NCBI GenBank assembly: GCA_018830385.1
Contig: JAHJSO010000044.1
Span: forward strand, 1 to 5,653
Origin: Elusimicrobiota bacterium
GTDB taxonomy: Bacteria > Elusimicrobiota > Endomicrobiia > CG1-02-37-114 > JAHJSO01
Direction of reading: 5' to 3'
DNA: 5,653 nt
Shown piece after piece: positions 1 through 4,192 of this stretch. The notes under the pieces are model-generated. The model searched no databases and was not told the origin of the DNA. It saw nothing but the letters and a program-made list of their open reading frames with translations. Each line of letters begins with the position of its first letter. The stretch's first letter is position 1. A program made the translations under genes and the position numbers.

Positions 1-716
1 CCCTCGTATTTTTGCAGTACGTACCGGACAGTGGCGCAGGACTCAAGCATCCAGCGTTTTTTGAGACGGTTATGGAAAACTGCGGAAACGATTTTTCTCT
101 CTTCCTCCACCCTTGCTTCCTTTTCAATTATTGACGCCAGTGTTATAACCTGGTGTTTGCTCATCCGCAATTCATCCGCTCTTTCCTGCAGTGCCTGTGT
201 GAATATCCTGTTGAACTGGCCTGTCATCATTTCAATGATTTTTCCGGGCGTGACGCCCTCCGGGAAAAAGTATGTTTCGGGGAAAAGGTACCCCTCCAAT
301 TTATCCCTTGTTGCATTCTCAATAAAATCCTCTTTTTGTTTTTGCGTAAGTGCGGCCGCCTTTTCAATGATGTCCGCGGTCCGGCGCACTGTAAGTCCCT
401 CGGGAATCGTTACCCGCACGGAGTACGTCCTGCCCCGGACGAGCATCTCCAGGATTTTTAACGTATTGTAGTTTTTCCTGAACCTGTAGGTCCCGCTTTG
501 CAGTTTTTTTGTTGAGCCGGTTATGCTGACGGCAAGGAGGAAAAGATGCCTGCTTGTTATCAGTCCGGATGATTTCAGGAGCGTGGCGATTTCACCTGCA
601 GTGTTCCCTAACGGTATTTTTATAAGCATCTCTTCATTTGAGGAAGAAAAATGGACGTATATTGCCGCCACAACGACAAAAAGAATCAGGTTTACAATCA
701 GTATGCCTTTTTTCAT
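1..716 (-). CDS. mltG: Endolytic murein transglycosylase MltG (3' end cut off by window edge)
   Basis: Family role: inner-membrane lytic transglycosylase that cleaves nascent peptidoglycan strands and is thought to set glycan length or terminate synthesis. The 238 visible residues begin with a signal anchor (about residues 4-23, LIVNLILFVVVAAIYV after MKKG). A LysM-like region follows (about 30-95, with IPLGNTAGEIATLL and SGTYRF), then the family signature RVTIPEGLT (101-109), LEGYLFPETYFFPEG (140-154), and ASIIEKEA (194-201), where Glu198 aligns with the catalytic glutamate. The VFHNRLKK segment (213-220) and ESCATVRYVL (225-234) are also typical; many homologues have SDPTV where this one has SCATV. 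The protein is open at base 1, so roughly the last 80-100 residues are missing. The ATG at 716 overlaps the ruvX stop as ATGA with no clear Shine-Dalgarno, suggesting reinitiation by ribosomes finishing ruvX. The identification is secure; only the C-terminus is unseen. Confidence 0.95.
   Translation of the reverse strand, partial: MKKGILIVNLILFVVVAAIYVHFSSSNEEMLIKIPLGNTAGEIATLLKSSGLITSRHLFLLAVSITGSTKKLQSGTYRFRKNYNTLKILEMLVRGRTYSVRVTIPEGLTVRRTADIIEKAAALTQKQKEDFIENATRDKLEGYLFPETYFFPEGVTPGKIIEMMTGQFNRIFTQALQERADELRMSKHQVITLASIIEKEARVEEERKIVSAVFHNRLKKRWMLESCATVRYVLQKYE
713..716 (-). promoter_or_regulatory. ruvX/mltG ATGA stop-start overlap
   Basis: The ruvX TGA (715-713) and mltG ATG (716-714) share bases. 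The sequence just upstream of the mltG ATG reads AAAACAAAAGCGAA and has no good Shine-Dalgarno, so this overlap probably decides mltG translation through termination-reinitiation. Confidence 0.8.
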
Positions 717-1132
717 TTCGCTTTTGTTTTTATGTAATCCAGATATGATTCAAGGAGGACACAGGCGCTTATCCGGTCAATTTTTTCTTTCCGCTTTTTA
801 CGGGAGACATTAGCTTCAATGAGAGCCCTTTCCGCCTGCCTGGTCGTGAGCCGTTCGTCAAAGAGTTCTATTTCACAGTGAGCGTCTTTAAGGTTTTCAG
901 TAAGTTTTAAAACAAAATTCCTGACATCAGGCGTATCTTTGCCCGGTGTGCCGTCCATGTTAAGAGGCAGTCCCACTACGATTTTGCCGACATTGAATTC
1001 TTTCACAATGTCTTTTATCCGGTTGACGCCGGGTTGACTGACAACCTCCAGCGGCTGCGCAATGATATGCCCCGGGTCAGTGATTGCCAGCCCTATACGT
1101 TTCCTGCCGTAATCAACGGATAATATGCGCAT
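713..1132 (-). CDS. ruvX: RuvX/YqgF family nuclease (putative pre-16S rRNA nuclease / Holliday junction resolvase)
   Basis: Small RNase H-fold protein of 139 aa, the normal family length. Family members are implicated in processing the 5' end of 16S rRNA and, in some bacteria, in Holliday-junction resolution; which applies here cannot be told from sequence. Visible motifs are the N-terminal SVDYGRKRIGLAITDP (residues 5-20) with the first catalytic Asp7, VVGLPLNMDG (52-61), FDERLTT (91-97) with its acidic residue, and the C-terminal IDRISACVLLESYL (118-131), where Asp119 completes the acidic site. The ATG at 1132 lies 3 bases after the deacetylase stop, with AAAGGG about 6 bases upstream. The TGA stop overlaps the mltG ATG. 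It is therefore an internal gene of the operon, and the ruvX-mltG adjacency is common in bacteria. Confidence 0.96.
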   Translation of the reverse strand: MRILSVDYGRKRIGLAITDPGHIIAQPLEVVSQPGVNRIKDIVKEFNVGKIVVGLPLNMDGTPGKDTPDVRNFVLKLTENLKDAHCEIELFDERLTTRQAERALIEANVSRKKRKEKIDRISACVLLESYLDYIKTKAK

Positions 1133-1135
1133 GGG

Positions 1136-1939
1136 CTACCCTTTCCTTTTTTCCTGTTCTTCCAGGAGTTCGGATATGGTTACAAACCTGTATCCCTTCA
1201 TCCTCAGGCGCGCAATGATTTCCGGCAGGCCTGCGAGAGTTCTTTGCCTGCCTGCGTGCAACAGGACAATGCCCATGTCGTGAGCCCTTTCATATACGTA
1301 TTTCACTATGTGCTCGCTTGTAACGCTCGCCTCGTGGTCCCTCGGCAGGACGGTCCAGAGGACGCTCGTGTATCCGAGTGAATGGACGAACCTTAATGTC
1401 CTGTCATTTTTTTGCCCGCCGGGCGGCCTGAACAGATACGTGCGGGCGCCTGTGGCGGAAGCGATGGCTTTCCTGGTCATTTCAAGTTCGTTTTGCAGGG
1501 CATCAGGAGTGAGCCGGGTTATGTTTAGATGGTTGTAGGTGTGCCCGCCTATCTCGTGGCCCGCCGCATGAATCTGTTTAATGAGTTCCGGGTGCCGGTT
1601 GACATGCCTGCCTATTACGAAGAAAGTCGCTTTGGCATTTTCGTTTTCAAGTATTGAGAGCAGTTTCTGCGTATATTCAGGGTAAGGCCCGTCGTCAAAG
1701 GTCAGAGCGATGCAATAGGGGTACCTGTCCTGCGGCGGGAAAGCCCTCCCTGTATCTCTGGGGAGAGAATTTATGCTTCCTGTGAGTATCATTAACAGGA
1801 TGCATATTATCGCTTCGTACCTGGTGACGACAAATGAAGTTTTCAGTGGTATGGACATGATATGTGACCCGTCTATGTCATTGCGAAGGAGCGAAACGAC
1901 TGAAGCAATCTCATAAAACAAGGGGATTGCCGCGTTCAT
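1136..1939 (-). CDS. Membrane-anchored polysaccharide deacetylase (NodB/CE4 family)
   Basis: Predicted metal-dependent N-deacetylase acting outside the cytoplasmic membrane on an amino-sugar polymer such as peptidoglycan or an exopolysaccharide; the substrate cannot be inferred. Numbered from the 1939 start (267 aa), a hydrophobic anchor lies at about 42-54 (EAIICILLMILTG). The NodB domain follows: IALTFDDGP (77-85) with base and metal Asp82/Asp83, HTYNH (133-137) with both metal-binding histidines, RPPGG (171-175), LWTV (194-197) and IVLLHAG (224-230) with His228. The usual Asp-Trp after motif 4 is replaced by RDHE. The start is uncertain. ATG 1939 has GGGAG six bases upstream but lies inside thpR, and its first about 27 residues are encoded largely by a dispersed repeat. 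ATG 1858 (residue 28, 240 aa) gives a more normal signal anchor (14 residues including K and R before the hydrophobic core) but has no good ribosome site. The gene is close-packed with thpR and ruvX. The family call is firm and the start is not. Confidence 0.9.
   Translation of the reverse strand: MNAAIPLFYEIASVVSLLRNDIDGSHIMSIPLKTSFVVTRYEAIICILLMILTGSINSLPRDTGRAFPPQDRYPYCIALTFDDGPYPEYTQKLLSILENENAKATFFVIGRHVNRHPELIKQIHAAGHEIGGHTYNHLNITRLTPDALQNELEMTRKAIASATGARTYLFRPPGGQKNDRTLRFVHSLGYTSVLWTVLPRDHEASVTSEHIVKYVYERAHDMGIVLLHAGRQRTLAGLPEIIARLRMKGYRFVTISELLEEQEKRKG
1139..1148 (-). promoter_or_regulatory. Ribosome binding site for ruvX
   Basis: The minus strand reads AAGGAAAGGG, followed by the deacetylase TAG stop and then the ruvX ATG. 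AAAGGG (1144-1139) is 6 bases before the start. The site lies in the last codons of the deacetylase gene, fitting coupled translation. Confidence 0.6.
1877..1912. repeat. Dispersed GTCATTGCGA...GAAGCAATCTC repeat, single copy
   Basis: The 36-base plus-strand segment begins GTCATTGCGAAGGAGCGAAA and ends GAAGCAATCTC. It closely resembles the repeat seen in many copies in diverse bacterial genomes, roughly GTCATTGCGAGGAGCGAAGCGACGAAGCAATCTC. Its ends contain a short inverted repeat, ATTGC at 1880-1884 and GCAAT at 1905-1909. It lies at the thpR 3' end and, if the deacetylase starts at 1939, inside that reading frame, encoding SVVSLLRNDI. Only one copy is in this window, so its repeated nature is inferred from resemblance. 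Confidence 0.7.
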
Positions 1940-2516
1940 TCAGGACTCCCAAGAGCGGTATCCTCTCAAGGGCGGTGTATTTGGGCCCCTTCGGCGAGAG
2001 GTTGCTCTCCATAACGGATATATAGCCGGCGACGAACGTCCCTGCCGGCCCGCCGGTTGAACGGTTAATTGCTTCAATTTTATCTGTAAGGTTTTTCAGA
2101 TTTTTGCTGCTTTTGACCCTGCCGAGCGTAATATGGGACGAAAAAGCCCTCTTCTCTCCGGCGAAACCCAGCCCGAGGAGTTGTGCGTCAATCCCTTCTG
2201 CAATTTCTTCCATATTTTTACCGCCCTCTGAAACGCCCAGCCATATTACCCTTGGGTGCGTTATGCCGGGAAAGGCGCCTATCCGGCCCAACGACACATT
2301 AAATCTCTTTTTGTCCGCAAGCAGGTTTTCAAGCATTTTTTTTATTTCAGGGACATTTTCTTTAGGCGTCTGGCCGAGGAACTTCAGGGTTACGTGCAGG
2401 TTTTCCTTTCCAACCCATTTAACGTCAGCCCGCGTTTCCTTTAGAGCAAGCAGTATCCCGTAGATTGCATCCCGGACGACGGCGGACTGGACCTCAACGG
2501 CGATGAAAATCCTCAA
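1911..2516 (-). CDS. thpR: RNA 2',3'-cyclic phosphodiesterase (2H superfamily, ThpR/LigT)
   Basis: Hydrolyses RNA 2',3'-cyclic phosphate ends to 2'-phosphomonoesters; the family was first described as 2'-5' RNA ligase. It is a 201-aa cytosolic protein carrying the two hallmark HxTx motifs, HVTL at residues 41-44 within LHVTLKFLG and HITL at 128-131 within SSHITLGRV, plus the typical MRIFIAVEV start and VMESNLSPKGPKYTALERIPLL near the end (168-189). The start is TTG at 2516, which overlaps the cinA stop as TTGA; AGGAG lies 9 bases upstream, and the N-terminus matches the family exactly from this codon. The last about 12 residues (from LGVLNERG onward) extend past the usual family end, and the TGA stop sits at the edge of a dispersed repeat, so the native C-terminus may have been altered by that insertion. 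The protein is probably translated by coupling to cinA. Confidence 0.94.
   Translation of the reverse strand: MRIFIAVEVQSAVVRDAIYGILLALKETRADVKWVGKENLHVTLKFLGQTPKENVPEIKKMLENLLADKKRFNVSLGRIGAFPGITHPRVIWLGVSEGGKNMEEIAEGIDAQLLGLGFAGEKRAFSSHITLGRVKSSKNLKNLTDKIEAINRSTGGPAGTFVAGYISVMESNLSPKGPKYTALERIPLLGVLNERGNPLVL
1946..1950 (-). promoter_or_regulatory. Candidate ribosome binding site (GGGAG) for the upstream deacetylase start
   Basis: GGGAG on the minus strand lies 6 bases before ATG 1939, inside the thpR coding region. It supports the 267-aa form. The alternative start, ATG 1858, has only a poor GGGT-like upstream match. Confidence 0.45.
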
Positions 2517-3772
2517 ACCATTCTTCTCCTTAAAACATCAAGAGCGAAGTTTACCGAGTTTTCTTTTATCTCATGCCGTGAACCGGTAAATTTCTTCTTC
2601 TCGGTATATTCTGCGCCGGGGGTTACGAGTGCGAAGCATACCAGCCCGACGGGTTTTAGGGATGTTCCGCCGGACGGCCCTGCGACGCCGCTTATAGCGA
2701 CCGCGTAATCGCTCGTAATTATTTTCTTCACCCCGCGGGCCATCTCAATGGCTGTCTCTTCCGACACAGCGCCGTATGTGTCAATGGTAGCCGGGGCAAC
2801 GCCAAGGACGTCTATCTTTGATGTGTTTGAATACGACACCATGCCTCCCCTGAAATACGCCGAACTTCCGGGGACGTTTGTAATCCGGTTTGAGAGGTGC
2901 CCGCCTGTGCAGGATTCGGCTACCGAGAGAGTTTTCTTGTTCCTCAGCAGCGACTCCCCGACGACGCTTTCAAGGGACTGGTGGTCTTCCCCGTATATGT
3001 TTTCCTTCAAGAGTGCATAAAAGGATGTTTTTATTTTACGGAGTGTCTCATCTATCAGGAGTTCATCCGTGCCGCGCATGCTGAATTGGACGTCAATGAT
3101 TGAAAAGTGCGACAGTATTGAGAAGGTTACCTGTCCGGCGTCAGCGGAGCGTTTCGCCTCTATCAGGGGCGTTATGATTTCGTTGACCTTTGATTCGGTC
3201 AGACCATATACGTGCAGTGCCTTTGATTTAATTATGACGTGAGGATATTTCTTTTTAATGCAGGGCAGGAGCGTATATTCAACCATAGGATAGAGTTCTT
3301 TCGGCGGCCCGGGCAGGAGAAATATCAGTGTTTCCCTGTCCTGTTTCCGGTAATCAATTATCTGTCCCGGGGCCGTCCCTATACGGTTCGGTATGGGCGT
3401 TGCACCGTCAATTATGTATGCCTGCGACTCGTTCCCTTTCGGCATTTCCATCCCGCGGTCAGCGAAGTGCCTGGCGATTTCCTGCATTATCTCACGGGAG
3501 AATACAAGTTTTTTCCTGAGGGCTTTTGACGCTGCCTTCCTTGTGAGATCGTCAAATGTCGGGCCAAGCCCGCCGGTTACAATGACGATGTCCGACCCGG
3601 CTATCGCCACGGAAAATATTTCGGTAATCTCTTTCAGGTTGTCCCCCGCGGTAGTCGCCCTTGCAAGTTCAATGCCTATTGAACGGAGTCGTTCGCCTAT
3701 GTAAGCGACGTTTGTGTTTATTTTTTCTCCCGTAAGGAGTTCGCTGCCCGTGCAGATAAGTTCTGTTTTCAT
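2513..3772 (-). CDS. cinA: CinA: competence/damage-inducible protein, nicotinamide-nucleotide amidase
   Basis: Two-domain, full-length protein of 419 aa. Residues 1 to about 170 form the MoaB/MogA-like domain (COG1058), with CTGSELLTGEKINTN (7-21), TGGLGPTFDDLT (66-77) and LPGPPKE (153-159). This domain is associated with ADP-ribose pyrophosphatase activity in characterised homologues. A linker (about 175-265) leads to the C-terminal PncC-type domain, with AESCTGG (285-291), FRGGMVSYSN (307-316), YGAVSEE (333-339) and ISGVAGPSGGT..KPVG (360-376). This domain deamidates nicotinamide mononucleotide to nicotinate mononucleotide in the pyridine-nucleotide salvage cycle. All signature motifs are intact, so both activities are plausible. 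It starts at ATG 3772; the upstream ribosome site is weak, and a small GC hairpin lies just before it. It is followed by thpR with a 4-base overlap. Whether it has any link to competence in this organism is unknown. Confidence 0.97.
   Translation of the reverse strand: MKTELICTGSELLTGEKINTNVAYIGERLRSIGIELARATTAGDNLKEITEIFSVAIAGSDIVIVTGGLGPTFDDLTRKAASKALRKKLVFSREIMQEIARHFADRGMEMPKGNESQAYIIDGATPIPNRIGTAPGQIIDYRKQDRETLIFLLPGPPKELYPMVEYTLLPCIKKKYPHVIIKSKALHVYGLTESKVNEIITPLIEAKRSADAGQVTFSILSHFSIIDVQFSMRGTDELLIDETLRKIKTSFYALLKENIYGEDHQSLESVVGESLLRNKKTLSVAESCTGGHLSNRITNVPGSSAYFRGGMVSYSNTSKIDVLGVAPATIDTYGAVSEETAIEMARGVKKIITSDYAVAISGVAGPSGGTSLKPVGLVCFALVTPGAEYTEKKKFTGSRHEIKENSVNFALDVLRRRMV
2526..2530 (-). 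promoter_or_regulatory. Ribosome binding site (AGGAG) deciding the TTG start of thpR
   Basis: AGGAG on the minus strand lies 9 bases before TTG 2516 and within the last codons of cinA. Together with the exact family N-terminus MRIFIAVEV, it supports a non-ATG start overlapping the cinA stop. Confidence 0.7.
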
Positions 3773-3784
3773 ATTTTACGTCCA

Positions 3785-3797
3785 TCCCCGGCGGGGA
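3785..3797 (-). other. Short GC-rich hairpin upstream of cinA
   Basis: TCCCC, then a 3-base loop, then GGGGA forms a 5-bp stem in the 44-base gap between the DUF3467 stop and the cinA ATG. No U-rich run follows it on the minus strand, so it is not a typical terminator. Its downstream GGGGA arm is also the most G-rich sequence before cinA, 12 bases from the ATG, so it could mask ribosome access. Such a short stem could also arise by chance. Confidence 0.35.
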
Positions 3798-3816
3798 CAG
3801 GGAGAGGACAGTCGTA

Positions 3817-4143
3817 TCAGTGATAGAAACCCATCTGTTTTCCCGTTGAGGCGGAAGGGGGCTTGATTTCACCGAATTTTTCTTCGTATTTTTTTAGGTT
3901 GTCCTGCAATGCATGGAGCAACCTCTTGATGTGCTGGGGTGACGTAATTATCCTGCTGCGGACGCGCGCTTTCGCGGGTGCCTGCGGTTGCGGCTGGACG
4001 AAGATAAAATCCAGTACGAACTCTGTTTCCGAATGCCCTATCATCGCAAGGTTGCAATAAACCCCCTGCGCCGTCTGGTCGTCAATCTCAATCTGGATTT
4101 CCCCAGGCGTTTGTGGCTGCGGCTGTTGTGGTTGCTGGTTCAT
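3817..4143 (-). CDS. DUF3467 family small protein of unknown function
   Basis: Compact 108-aa cytosolic protein with no signal or membrane segment. After a Gln/Pro-rich N-terminus (residues 2-13), the core IQIEIDDQTAQGVYCNLAMIGHSETEFVLDFIFVQP (16-51) and AKARVRSRIITSPQHIKRLLHALQDNLKKYEEKFG (57-91) matches the DUF3467 pattern I know: an acidic beta strand, G-Y-N-L, H-S-E-F-x-L-D-F, S-R-I-I-x-S-P-Q-H, then a helix ending K-Y-E. A second QPQPQAP patch (50-56) interrupts the core. The function of the family is not established. ATG 4143 is chosen over an in-frame ATG at 4158 because GGGAGG sits 7 bases before 4143, and the upstream ATG overlaps that ribosome site. It lies 49 bases after the restriction gene and 44 bases before cinA, so it may be the first gene of the housekeeping transcript. 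The family assignment is from memory of the pattern, not a search. Confidence 0.85.
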   Translation of the reverse strand: MNQQPQQPQPQTPGEIQIEIDDQTAQGVYCNLAMIGHSETEFVLDFIFVQPQPQAPAKARVRSRIITSPQHIKRLLHALQDNLKKYEEKFGEIKPPSASTGKQMGFYH

Positions 4144-4150
4144 GTTGAAT

Positions 4151-4156
4151 CCTCCC
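4151..4156 (-). promoter_or_regulatory. Ribosome binding site (GGGAGG) for the DUF3467 gene
   Basis: A strong GGGAGG lies 7 bases before ATG 4143 in the gap after the restriction gene. It decides the start: the in-frame ATG at 4158 overlaps this site and has no comparable sequence upstream. The strength of the site suggests independent, efficient translation. Confidence 0.8.
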
Positions 4157-4192
4157 ATTTGGACAATTATTGATGTTTGCCTTGCAATCCTG

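Noticed and set aside
225..242. SCATV in place of SDPTV near the visible MltG C-terminus as an inactivating change
   Set aside because: The putative catalytic glutamate in ASIIEKEA is intact, and I recall SCATV as a natural variant in the family, so it does not suggest loss of function.
31..471. Plus-strand open frames opposite mltG (also 153-461 and 523-813)
   Set aside because: They lie antisense to mltG (the last also runs into ruvX), whose frame carries clear family motifs. The plus-strand products have no recognisable domain.
2104..2463. Plus-strand open frames opposite thpR and cinA (including 2256-2444, 2748-3020, 2890-3103, 3239-3704)
   Set aside because: All are shadows of well-supported minus-strand genes, with no recognisable motifs in the translations.
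3785..3797. Hairpin as a rho-independent terminator after the DUF3467 gene
   Set aside because: The stem is only 5 bp and is followed on the minus strand by GACGTAAAAT, not a U-run.
3669..3872. 67-residue minus-strand frame spanning the cinA/DUF3467 gap
   Set aside because: It overlaps the ends of two recognised genes in another frame, its product is low-complexity and basic, and it has no domain.
4144..4192. Promoter for the DUF3467-cinA transcript
   Set aside because: A TTGCAA element at 4187-4182 could serve as a -35 box, but no acceptable -10 box follows at 16-18 bases. A promoter may lie inside the 3' end of res, but I cannot support one.
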